From the NCBI GenBank assembly GCA_963727535.1, contig CAVSGR010000001.1, forward strand, positions 930,001-994,000: a DNA stretch of 64,000 nt, written 5' to 3'. Under the pieces are notes generated by a model. The model had not been told where the DNA came from. It did no database searches and worked only from the letters and a program-made list of their open reading frames with translations. The translations under genes and the position numbers were made by a program. Source of the DNA: RBG-16-34-14 sp963727535 (GTDB lineage Bacteria; Bacteroidota; Ignavibacteria; Ignavibacteriales; Ignavibacteriaceae). Each line of letters starts with the position of its first letter. The first letter of the stretch is position 1. Below are positions 18,681 through 28,451 of this stretch, piece by piece.

Positions 18681-19401
18681 TTACTTCTTTAGCAGGGAAA
18701 GCAAGTCTAATTCGATATCCTCTTCACAAAAAAATGGTTCGCCGTAATTTTTTCTTATCTGGAAACCATAGAAATGAGCACGGGATTCTATGTAACTAAC
18801 AAAATCAGGTTTGCTGATAAAAGTTTCAGGTTCTTTACTTTTAGGATTATGAAACTGTGATTCATAAGCTCTTACAGCTTCCATTTTCGTTTCGTAGGAA
18901 TCAGAAATATCAACAATGAATGATCGGCTTAAAAGTGTAAGTCTGCATGTAATAATAAAGATGAGCAGGTCTGAAAGAAGTTTGAGATATTCCCCCGTCG
19001 AAGGTTTCTATTTTATTTAATCCTGTCTGAAACATAGCTCTCTTTATAATTTTACTTACATCAATATGATCCGGATGGCGGTCATTAAAATAAGGAGCAA
19101 AAATAATTTTAGGTTTGTATTTTCTTATTACTGTAATCACCTTCATTAAATTTTCCTGGTTATCCTTTACATCGCCATCAGGAATAGAAAGGTTTTCTCT
19201 GACTGATATTTTAAGAATTTCTGCTGCCTTGCTCGCCTCTTCTTTACGGATTTCGGGAGTTCCTCTTGTCCCGAGTTCTCCTTTTGTAAAATCAATTATT
19301 CCGACTTTAAAATTATTTGCTGTCATTTTAGCAATTGTCCCTGCCATAGACAGTTCTGCATCATCAGGGTGAGCAGCAAATACAAGAGAATGAAGGTTCA
19401 T
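18681..19401 (-). CDS. bshB1: Bacillithiol biosynthesis deacetylase BshB1 (frameshifted)
   Basis: About 239 residues after repair. A zinc-dependent LmbE/PIG-L-family deacetylase expected to convert N-acetylglucosaminyl-malate to glucosaminyl-malate in bacillithiol synthesis. Metal and catalytic motifs are AHPDDAELS at residues 10-18 and RHPDHIDVSKII near residue 110; GELGTRGTPEIRKEE is typical of BshB1. A +1 break near 18924 interrupts KPSFIVDISDSYETKMEAVRA. The C-terminal RAHFYGFQIRKNYGEPF is also characteristic. Other bacillithiol genes (bshA, bshC) are not in the window. Confidence 0.88.
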
Positions 19402-19727
19402 ATTTTTTTTATTTAATATTCAGAAAAATTTTTGAATGAACATAGCAAATTTTTCCTTTTGATTCCATTAACCTGCTTATCAAGCCCTTCGATTATTGAT
19501 AAAATACGAGAGAAAATATTCAGGAAAAGGGGAAATATTCATTTAAGTTATTGATATTTAACCCATCTTATCTTATAATCTTATACCTTAAATAAAATTT
19601 TAGGAGGGGAAGTAAATTGGGAAAGATAATTATTCGCTGGCATTCCAAACATGTCATTCTCTTGTTATATAATTACCCAAATCAGCTAAAAAATTGTTTC
19701 CGAAAGAATTAATCTAAAGGTATAATT
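19402..19727. other. 326-base intergenic region between divergent genes
   Basis: AT-rich leader region between bshB1 (-) and a T9SS cargo gene (+). It holds a strong Shine-Dalgarno-like TAGGAGGGG at about 19602-19610 followed by a TTG at 19617 that opens a 31-codon frame (MGKIIIRWHSKHVILLLYNY onwards). That small frame is unsupported otherwise and may be a relic leader. No repeat or RNA structure was recognised. Confidence 0.35.
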
Positions 19728-21458
19728 ATGAAAGGATTTTTTATTTCCATTCTTCTTTTTTCATCAATGATTTCTGCGCAGGAACTTTACGATTTAAAGA
19801 ATGGCAGATTAGAAATTCCATTTTATAACAACGGAATAATAGCTAATGCACCTGTAAGCGGAATAAGTGACGGCAGAATTGATAGTATCGGATTTCTCTT
19901 CTCAGCAGGATTTTTTCTTTCCGGAAAAGATAACGACACAATTTGGTCTAATGGTGTAGCCACATCCTCACGAATTGAAGATTATCAGCCTGGCAATGTT
20001 GATTCCATTCCGTACAATCCTAGTAACGGGATTTATGTAGTGACTCGTTCTAACAATACTATAGATGATCCATTTGGATTTTATTGGCAAAAGTGGAGAT
20101 ATGCTGTTGAGCATGGAGCTGATTTTTATGATGGTGATAGAGATGGAATTTATGACCCGGTTGATCTAAACAATAATGGCAAGTGGGATCCAAATGAGGA
20201 TGCCCCCGACTTAATTGGCAACATTACGGCGTGGTGTGTTTATAATGATGGAGTGTCTTCGGAAAATAGATATTTTAAGAAAGAACCTCTTGGTATTGAA
20301 ATACAACAAACAGTATTTGCTTTTTATTCTTCATATAATTATAAATTTGATGCCCGCTCCTGTACATTTTTTGTCAGATATAAAATACTAAATACCGGTA
20401 AAGTATCGGATGAGTTCGACTCGGTCTACTTTGGTGGCTGGGCTGATACCGATTTAGGCGGTAGCAATGGATTTACAGATGACCTTGCTGGTTGTGATAC
20501 CTTACAAAATTCTGGATATGTTTATAATGAGGGTGCTGATCCTGATTTCGGCATCAATCCACCGGCACATTTCATAAAAATTCTCCAGGGACCATATTCG
20601 TACATCGCTGATGAGACATTTATTGATAATAATTCTAATGGTGAGTATGATGAAGGTATAGATACCCCTGTTGATACCGCATACAATTTTAAAGGTGAAT
20701 ATAAAGGAATCGATACGTTACCCGGAGCCAAAAACCTTGGAATGACCTCGCATATTAATTATGAAAGTTCTGTCGGCGATCCAGATAACCAAGAGCAAAT
20801 GAGATACTACTTGATGGGAAAAAATCAAAAGGGAGTCCCTCATAATCCATGTTCCACTGACGATTTGGGTGACTTGTTTGGTACAGTATTGGGAGGAGTT
20901 GATTGTTCAACTATTCCTCCACAATTTATGTATTCGGGAGATCCTGTAACTCAAACAGGCTGGATAAATAATTATGCTACAGATCAACGCCAGTTAGTTT
21001 CCGCCGGACCATTTACTCTTAAAGTGGGAGAACCTGTTACCATAATTGTTGCTCATATTGTTGGAAGAGGGACTGATTCACTTAATTCAATTACAGTTTC
21101 AAGAGGATTTAGTGAAGCAGTAGAAGGTTTTTACAAATCAAATTTTACGGATATTGTTGTTTCTGTTGATGATAAAAATACGAAACCGGTTCCATCGTCT
21201 TTTATACTTTATCAAAACTATCCAAACCCGTTTAATCCAACAACAAAAATTAATTTCGTAATTCCTAAATCGTCAGTCGTAAATCTTAAGGTTTATGACA
21301 TATTAGGAAGAGAAGTTGCCACTCTCGTTAATGAAGAAAAACACCCGGGAAGTTATGAGATTGAGTTCGATGGTAGTAAACTTTCAAGTGGAGTTTATTT
21401 TTATCAACTAAATTCAGGTTCATTTATTTCAACTAAGAAAATGTTAATAATAAAGTGA
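19728..21458 (+). CDS. T9SS-exported protein with type A sorting domain
   Basis: 576 residues with a signal peptide (MKGFFISILLFSSMISAQ). The long N-terminal domain contains calcium-site-like acidic repeats (DGDRDGIYDPVDLNNNGKWD). The last about 85 residues are the T9SS type A sorting domain: FILYQNYPNPFNPTTKINF, LKVYDILGREVATLV, LSSGVYFYQL and the terminal KKMLIIK. The type IX system should carry it across the outer membrane and cleave or anchor it. The next T9SS gene starts 7 bases after its stop. Ligand or activity unknown. Confidence 0.85.
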   Translation: MKGFFISILLFSSMISAQELYDLKNGRLEIPFYNNGIIANAPVSGISDGRIDSIGFLFSAGFFLSGKDNDTIWSNGVATSSRIEDYQPGNVDSIPYNPSNGIYVVTRSNNTIDDPFGFYWQKWRYAVEHGADFYDGDRDGIYDPVDLNNNGKWDPNEDAPDLIGNITAWCVYNDGVSSENRYFKKEPLGIEIQQTVFAFYSSYNYKFDARSCTFFVRYKILNTGKVSDEFDSVYFGGWADTDLGGSNGFTDDLAGCDTLQNSGYVYNEGADPDFGINPPAHFIKILQGPYSYIADETFIDNNSNGEYDEGIDTPVDTAYNFKGEYKGIDTLPGAKNLGMTSHINYESSVGDPDNQEQMRYYLMGKNQKGVPHNPCSTDDLGDLFGTVLGGVDCSTIPPQFMYSGDPVTQTGWINNYATDQRQLVSAGPFTLKVGEPVTIIVAHIVGRGTDSLNSITVSRGFSEAVEGFYKSNFTDIVVSVDDKNTKPVPSSFILYQNYPNPFNPTTKINFVIPKSSVVNLKVYDILGREVATLVNEEKHPGSYEIEFDGSKLSSGVYFYQLNSGSFISTKKMLIIK

Positions 21459-21465
21459 GTTTGTT

Positions 21466-23724
21466 ATGAAAAAACTAATACTAATATCTTTTATACTTCT
21501 ATTATCATTTCCGCTCATGGCACAAAAGACAGCTATCTTAAAACCTGATGGTAGCTTATTACCTTTAAGAAAATCAGAAGTAAATAATGAGTTTGATAAG
21601 ATTGATAAACACAAGAATCTAAGTATTGAAAAAAAAAATCCTTTTAATAACCAACAAGATTTTGATGATACACTCAATTATGATAACAATTGGAATGTAA
21701 TATTTAACTTTTCAGGACGGGAGTGGTTATTACAATGGTTCCAGGCTCCGACTGATTTAACATTAAAAAAAATCGGGTTTGCTTGTGTTGAAAATCCTGA
21801 TAGTACAAAGATTGAAATTAAATTGGTAAAACTAAACTGGTCATTTCAACAATTATCTGATCAAACAGCAACGCGCCACGGATACTATGAAGCCACAGGA
21901 AATGGATTTAATGATATAACAGCTTTCTCAGACAATCCTGACAGAACCGGTGGATGGACTTCGATTCAAAGTGGCGAAACAGAACCATTTGCAGAGGACA
22001 TTTGGAGCAACAATGGTATTGGATATACAATTCTTCCGGTAGGAAATAATACAATGGTTGGATATCAATGGATCGATTTAAGTGTTTGGTCTCAACCAGT
22101 GATAGCCAAAGGAGAAATATTTGGTATCGCTATTAAAAATGCAGGAGTTGATTCAAGTAGTAGTAAAATTAAGTTTCGAGCAGGAGAAGCAAACAATTAT
22201 AATTATCCTGGATGGAAATTCTATTAAATGGAAGACTTGAACCCGGAATTGATTATGGATGGTGGAGCTAGAGAATTTACATTTGATTTTGCTGCTGTTG
22301 TTCAATTGAGTGGTGAATGTTTTTTGTACATACAAATTACTAAACTTAATTCAACAACTAGTACTGAACCAAGATTGGTGGAGGCTACAATTGTTGGTCC
22401 TACCCCAAGTCCTTATCCTATGGATGTTAAACTTAACTACAGTACAGATAAAGGCAGTAACTGGACGACCAGTCAAATGAATTACTATGGGGAGACAATA
22501 TTTATTCAGGTACAATACCCGGATTTCCCGGTAAATACACAATGTTGAATATTATACTACCGCTTATGACAGTCTCACAGGTTGTTCGGGAGAGGGTTAT
22601 TCCACGGAATTTAGCTTACACTATTTTTGGCTCCGTCCGGGGTAAATACTTTAGTAGTTTTTAATGGATTCAATGACGAGGCACATGGTTTTCCACAAGA
22701 TTATTACTTTGGCACCGGCGATTTTACAAACGACACTACTTTTGAGTTTGACCACGATGTTTGGGCTTATGGACCATTAACTCCGGAACTTGCCAATAGC
22801 TATAAAAACATTATTGAAATAACAAGTTCAGATGGTCCTGAAAACTATAATAATGATGTAATCAGGGACTGGATCGCTGCAAGCCCCGATCATAATTATA
22901 TGCTTGCTGGACAGGAATGGCTTGGAGCTAATAATTCTTATACGGATACGAATTATTCTGCCGGTGATTTTGAATATGATATTCTTGGTCTTACACATAG
23001 TTATAACGATATCAGTTTTGATGGAACATCCGGGCAGGAGTTGCCAAGTCTGGTTAATCCTATCCAAGGTTCCTTGCTTTGCGATTCTCTTTATATGTTG
23101 TTTAACACAATGCCGACAGATTCACTTGTCTATAATCCTGCTTTTGAAATTGGAGGAGGAATAACAAACTGGATTGATGGCTTCGATGTTGCGGAAGGTG
23201 TTGATGTTGATATGACTGTTGAATCAAGAGGAATTGGAGGATTTCCACATGTTCAAACTTTACCTTGTATTGCACATCATACACTTACAGCAGGTAATAA
23301 AATAGCATTTATGTCTTTAGATCCGATAGCAATTGATACGAAGTCTGGAACAGATAATTATTATTGGTATGGATTCAGTTCTACTGCACCCCAGGTACAG
23401 GTTTTACACTGGTTCGGGGCTGATGTAGTTGGTGTTAATAAAGTTGATAATAAAATTCCAGATAAGTATTCACTTAGTCAAAACTATCCCAATCCATTTA
23501 ATCCAACAACGAATATCGAATTTCGGATTGCGGATTTCGGATTTGTCTCGCTAAAAGTTTATGACATACTTGGAAGAGAAGTTGCTACACTTGTTAATGA
23601 AGAAAAACCTGCTGGTAGTTACAATGTGAGTTTTGATGCTTCATCTTTATCAAGTGGAGTGTATTTTTATCGTTTAAATTCAGGTTCGTTTATTTCAACA
23701 AAGAAAATGATTTTACTGAAATAA
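21466..23724 (+). CDS. T9SS-exported protein, broken by one stop and two frameshifts
   Basis: About 750 codons from a signal peptide (MKKLILISFILLLSFPLMAQ) to a T9SS type A sorting domain (YPNPFNPTTNIEF, YDILGREVATLVNEEKPAG, LSSGVYFYRL). Three defects lie close together: an in-frame TAA at 22225-22227, an extra base near 22543, and a missing T in the T5 run 22624-22628. Between the last two the reading is VEYYTTAYDSLTGCSGEG. The shifts compensate, so one ancestral gene is the simplest reading. The FRIADFGF segment at 23520-23550 is encoded by a repetitive TTTCGGATT motif. Function unknown. Confidence 0.72.
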
Positions 23725-23730
23725 TTCTTT

Positions 23731-24570
23731 CTATGATTTGAATACTAAAGCAATCCATTCGTCCATTCTTTCTTTTTGAATGAATGAAAAATCCAATTTA
23801 TAATGATTGATAATATCTTCTTCATCTTCAACAAGTAAACCGGAAAGGATTACGAATCCGTTCTTTTTCAATTTTGATTTTAAATCATTAACTATACTTA
23901 GAAGAATATTCTTTTGAATGTTGCCAAGAATAATATCAAAATCTTTTTCTGCAATATCTTTTGTCTCTCCTGTCATAATTTCAATATAATTCTCAACTTT
24001 ATTTATTCTACAATTCTCTGTCCCGTTTTCATAGCATAATTCATCATTATCAATTGCTATTGCTTTTTCAGCGCCAAGCTTTACAGAAGCAATTGAAAGA
24101 ACAGCAGTCCCTGAACCTACATCAAGAATTTTCATTCCGGGTTTAACATATTTTTCAATTAGCTTGAGCATTAATTTTGTTGTCTGGTGTTCACCAGTAC
24201 CAAAAGACATTTTAGGATCAATCGTAAGAACAATTTCATTTTCTCCAGGGATATAATCTTTGTAAGATGGTTTTATTACAATCCTGTCTGTGACTTTAAT
24301 AATGTTAAGGTTTTTCTCCCATTCTTCATTCCAGTTTTTGTTCTCAAGATTAAATTCTTCGACAGAAAATTCCTCGATAACTTTTTCACTAATTAATCTT
24401 TTAAGAAAAAATTTTATTTCTTCTTTCGTAAGATCCCCTGCAGAAAAAACTTTAATAAAATCATCTTCTTCAGTAAGACCAGAAATATTCAATTCCCAAA
24501 GAAGTCCACTGATTATTTCTGGAATAAAAGGAGTCGTTCTGATATGAAATTCTTTATAAGTCTTATTCAT
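23731..24570 (-). CDS. prmA: Ribosomal protein L11 methyltransferase
   Basis: 279 residues. A SAM-dependent enzyme that methylates ribosomal protein L11. The SAM motif is MKILDVGSGTAVLSIASVK near residue 143. The preceding MSFGTGEHQTTKLMLKLIE and the following LGNIQKNILLSIVNDL are typical PrmA motifs. Its start overlaps the end of the deacetylase gene by 8 bases, so the two are probably translated together. It converges with the T9SS gene, leaving 6 bases between stops. Intact. Confidence 0.9.
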   Translation of the reverse strand: MNKTYKEFHIRTTPFIPEIISGLLWELNISGLTEEDDFIKVFSAGDLTKEEIKFFLKRLISEKVIEEFSVEEFNLENKNWNEEWEKNLNIIKVTDRIVIKPSYKDYIPGENEIVLTIDPKMSFGTGEHQTTKLMLKLIEKYVKPGMKILDVGSGTAVLSIASVKLGAEKAIAIDNDELCYENGTENCRINKVENYIEIMTGETKDIAEKDFDIILGNIQKNILLSIVNDLKSKLKKNGFVILSGLLVEDEEDIINHYKLDFSFIQKERMDEWIALVFKS

Positions 24571-25507
24571 TTAATGCCTTAAGATGTGAATAAACAGAAG
24601 CTGAAAGTGCATCGAGATTGTATCCTCCCTCAAGCACAGAAATAATTTTAATATTTTTCTTCTCGACAAAATCCTTTAAGATTTTTGTCATCTCGGCAAA
24701 ATCATTTTCTGTTAATTCCATATTTGCTAAAGGATCATCTTTATGAGCATCGAATCCCGCAGAAATAAAAAGCACTTGAGGATCATAATCATTTAATACT
24801 TTTATAATTTTATTATTAAAAATTTCAAGATAAGTTTTTCCAGATGTTCCCGCAGGCAAAGGAAAATTTAATGTGTATCCTTCCCCTTCTCTACTTCCTT
24901 TTTCTGTTTCAGTTCCGGTTCCCGGGTAAAAAGGATATTGATGAAGACTAATAAAATAAACCTGTGATGAATTATAAAAAATCTCTTGTGTCCCGTTTCC
25001 GTGATGCACATCCCAGTCAACAATAACAATTCTGTTAAGGTTATACTCATCTAAAGCGTACTTGGCACCTATTGCAATATTATTGAAAATACAAAAGCCC
25101 ATTGGTCTTTTGCTTTCCGCATGATGACCGGGCGGTCTCATTAAAGAAAAAACAGAATTATAAGAATTATCCATTATTAGATCGACGGCTTTTATAACTG
25201 CTCCGGCAGAAAGAAGAGCTGCTCTGAATGAATCTTTTACAATATAAGTATCTCCCCCATCGAGCAAAGTTTTTTCATCATTAATTGAATCAACTACAAA
25301 TTCATAATGATTATTTGAATGGGCACGCAATATATCTTCTTTATAGATTTCTTTAGGTTTTATCAAATCAGCTTTGTCAAAAAATTTCTTTTCATTTAAG
25401 AAATTAATTACTGAAGAAGTTCTTTCAGGCCTTTCAGGATGAGTGAAAGGGGGTTTATGATTGAGATGAAATTCATCATATATAACTGCAAGTTTTTTCA
25501 TAATCAA
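24563..25507 (-). CDS. Histone-deacetylase-family amidohydrolase
   Basis: 314 residues of the zinc-dependent arginase/deacetylase fold (bacterial HDAC-like or acetylpolyamine amidohydrolase). Active-site motifs are RPPGHHAES, IVDWDVHHGNGTQEIFY, FISAGFDAHKDDPLA and LEGGYNLDA. Family members deacetylate lysines, polyamines or acetoin-related targets; the substrate here is not determined. It overlaps dacB by 4 bases at its start and prmA by 8 at its end, so a tightly coupled operon is likely. Confidence 0.88.
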   Translation of the reverse strand: MIMKKLAVIYDEFHLNHKPPFTHPERPERTSSVINFLNEKKFFDKADLIKPKEIYKEDILRAHSNNHYEFVVDSINDEKTLLDGGDTYIVKDSFRAALLSAGAVIKAVDLIMDNSYNSVFSLMRPPGHHAESKRPMGFCIFNNIAIGAKYALDEYNLNRIVIVDWDVHHGNGTQEIFYNSSQVYFISLHQYPFYPGTGTETEKGSREGEGYTLNFPLPAGTSGKTYLEIFNNKIIKVLNDYDPQVLFISAGFDAHKDDPLANMELTENDFAEMTKILKDFVEKKNIKIISVLEGGYNLDALSASVYSHLKALNE

Positions 25508-26938
25508 TAATTTACCAGGATCTTACAAATTTCGTCCTGAAAATTTCTTGCAGTTGTAGTATTGTTCACAAAGTTTTCCATCAAAATAGAAAATGCTAAA
25601 AGTTTGCCACTCTTTGTAGCTAGATATCCTGAAAGATCACTAATTCCGGAAATAGTTCCTGTTTTTGCTTTCACATTTCCTTCTGCAATAGTTCCTCTCA
25701 TTCTTTTTTCAAGAGTTCCATCTACTCCCGCAATCGGGAATGAATCTAAAAGTATTTTATATAAACCGGGTTCGGAATAATAGATATATTTTAGAACTTC
25801 GAGAATCAATTCCGCAGAGACAAGGTTATAGTGTGATAATCCCGAACCATCTACCAACCTGTATTTTTCGGGATTCATTCCAATCAAAGTAATAAAATTG
25901 TTTATAACACTTATGCCATTTTTAGCAGTAGCAGGTTTGCCGTAATACTTTTCCGCCATTGCATAAAGAACCATTTCTGCGCAGAGGTTATCACTTTTTT
26001 TGTTCAACGGTTCTATAACTTCGGATAAAGGTCTCGCTAAGGTTCTTAAATAAATTGCACCATAAGGAAGCCAGAAATTATCAAGCTTACCTTCGACTTT
26101 AATTCCTTTTCTCTCAAGAGTTTCTTTAAATAATGCAAGAAAATATAAATCGGGTCTGAAAACGTTAAGACTCTCAGGTTCTTCGTCCCCGCTAATTATT
26201 TTTTCGGCTCTCACTTTACCGGTCGCAACAATAGTGTTTTTTTTATTCATCCAGTCCCGTGTAATTTTATAGTACTCCTCACCATTGAAAGGAACCGAAA
26301 CAGTTTCATTATAAACTTTAAAATAATCTGAATAAGGATTTAGAATAAGATGTGCTCTTGTACCGGGCGTAGTTCCAATTAAAAGTGCATCTACTGAATT
26401 TTCGTTAATATTTAGTGATGATAAATATGGAGAATCGGTTGAGGGATCATCATCCCACATCCACCCTTTTCCCCAATACATTGTATCTATTCTGGAAACG
26501 TCTGCAAAGATATTCCCTTTGATTTTTTTTATTCCAAGAGAGTCTATTGCTTTTACAAAATAATCAAGGTCATTAATTGAAAAAATAGGATCGAAACCGC
26601 CGACAACATAAATATCGCCATTAAGAACACCATCATCTATATCGCCTTTATAATAAAGTGTGGTTTCAAAATTGTAATCCGGACCGAGAAAAACCAATCC
26701 GGCAGCAGATGTTAATATTTTCATATTAGAGGCAGGATGCATAAGATACTTTATATTCTTCTGATAGATTGTATCATTGTCGGTAAGATTGTAAACATCG
26801 ACGGCAGCATGAGTCGATTCAAAAAAACGATCGGATAAAAGTTTATCAAGTTTCTTCGCGAACAGATGTTTGAGAAAAACAAAAAGCAGGAAAAAACAGA
26901 AGAGCAACTAAAAAACAAACATTAAAATTAATCTTCAT
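25504..26938 (-). CDS. dacB: D-alanyl-D-alanine carboxypeptidase/endopeptidase, PBP4 type (frameshifted near start)
   Basis: About 477 residues after repair. A periplasmic S13-family penicillin-binding protein that trims peptidoglycan cross-links. The three active-site motifs are visible: SxxK in HPASNMKILTS, SxN in KKSDNLCAEM, and KTG in VKAKTGTISGIS. The continuous frame begins at 26907 without a good signal peptide. Starting at ATG 26938 gives MKINFNVCFLVALLFFPAFC, and a +1 break at the A3 run (26851-26853 on the + strand) joins it to REELDKLLSDRFFES. Downstream genes overlap it. Confidence 0.87.
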
Positions 26939-26956
26939 AGAACTATAATCTTATTT

Positions 26957-27029
26957 GCATGGGTGCATGACTGCATTATTGCATGGTCGATATTTCTTCA
27001 TGCAGTTATGCATCCATCCAACCATGCAT
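26957..27029. repeat. Intergenic imperfect palindrome built of GCAT words
   Basis: The left arm GCATGGGTGCATGACTGCAT and a right arm CATGCAGTTATGCATCCATC, continuing through AACCATGCAT, are imperfect inverted copies. It lies in the gap between the TatD-radical SAM gene and dacB. No T-tract suits a terminator. Confidence 0.55.
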
Positions 27030-27038
27030 TTATACATT

Positions 27039-28401
27039 TTAGAAATACTCTCGTACTCTGAACTCTGCACCAATTTTATTTTCTACAATATCTTTTGCTT
27101 TTTCAATTTCAATTTCATCAATTGAAACAACAGACATAACCACTTTCTCAACATATTGTTTTGCACTTTTCGCAAAGCTTATCATTTCGTTAAACATGCT
27201 TTTCTCAACTCTCATTATCTCTGCATATTTTGAAGCGTTGATTGCATTAAGACTGATTGAAACAACATCAATAATTCCTCTTAGTTCAGGAGTAATGTCT
27301 CTCTTATTAATAAAGCTGCCATGACCGTCAGTATCGAGTCTTGTTTTCCCTCCATTTTGCTTAACATATTTAGCAATTGTTTTAACAACATCCCACCTGA
27401 TTGTCGGTTCGCCATATCCACAAAAAACTATTTCTCCATATTTTTTCGGATCACCGATTTCCTCAATATATTTTTCAGCAGGAGGTTCTTCATTCTTACT
27501 CATCTTAAGATTATAACCTTCGAGAATTGCATCTTCTTTTCTTTTGCAGAATACGCAATCAGCATTACACCTGTTGGTAATATTTATATATAAATTATTT
27601 CCAAGTTGATAGGTAAAATTTGTTTTGCCCGGATTTCCTATTCCAAACAAACGAAAAGCATTTACAGAAGTTATTCTCCCGACTTCTTCTACAGAAATGT
27701 TATGAAGTTCTGCAATTTTTTCTGCAACGAGCTTTACATAAGAAGGTTCATTTCTTTTACCCCGAAAAGGAACAGGAGTCATAAAGGGAGAATCGGTTTC
27801 AATTAAAAGATGATGAAGCCTTATGTTTGAAACAACTTCGCGGAGTGAATCGGCTTTTTTAAAAGTAATATTTCCCGTGAATGAAACTAAGTATTTCATT
27901 CTGATCAAATCTCTCGCATCGGATAAAGAACCGTTAAAGCAATGGAACTGTCCACGCAAACCGCTGTTACAATATTCCTTTAACAATTTTCATAACATCT
28001 TCATCCGATTCCCTGTTATGAACAACAATCGGCAAATCAAGTTTTAATGCTAACTCTATTTGTGAACGAAAAGCTTCGATCTGTTTTTCTTTTGGAGAAA
28101 AATCATAGTAATAGTCGAGACCGATTTCCCCGATTGCTACAACTTTTTTATGCTGAGCCAAATCTTCAATGACTTTTAGATTTTCGTTTGTCCAGTCTTT
28201 TGTTTCGTGTGGATGAACTCCAACTTCTGCATAAACCATTTCATATTTGTCGGCAAGCGCGAGAGTTTGTTTTGCAGTTTCAATATCTGTCGCCGGAACA
28301 ATAATATAATCCACTCCGGAAGATTTTGCTCTTTCAATAACTTCATCTATATCTTCAGCAAAATTCGGATAAAACAAATGTGAATGTGTATCTATAAACA
28401 T
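27039..28401 (-). CDS. TatD-family nuclease fused to radical SAM domain (frameshifted)
   Basis: About 453 residues after repair. Residues 1 to about 255 are a TatD metal-dependent hydrolase: DTHSHLFYPNF, AIGEIGLDYYYDFSP, VVHNRESDED, FHCFNGSL and LLIETDSPFMTPVP. A radical SAM domain follows: TNRCNADCVFCKR supplies the CxxxCxxC cluster ligands, and EIVFCGYGEPTIRWDVVK is the GGE-like strand. Radical SAM proteins linked to TatD are a known family of unknown role; here the two are one chain. A +1 break at the A4 run (27987-27990) separates DVMK from LLKEYCNSGLRG. The palindrome at 28417-28444 lies upstream. Confidence 0.86.
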
Positions 28402-28416
28402 AGAGTTTTTGTTTAT

Positions 28417-28444
28417 GTAGGGACACAGCGCGCTGTGTCCCTAC
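28417..28444. repeat. Perfect 28-bp palindrome (REP-like)
   Basis: GTAGGGACACAGCG is followed directly by its exact reverse complement, with no loop. It is far more GC-rich than its surroundings and sits between the TonB receptor stop and the TatD start. On the minus strand no T-tract follows, so it is not a standard terminator. It resembles short dispersed palindromes seen in many environmental genomes. Confidence 0.7.
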
Positions 28445-28451
28445 CATTTTT

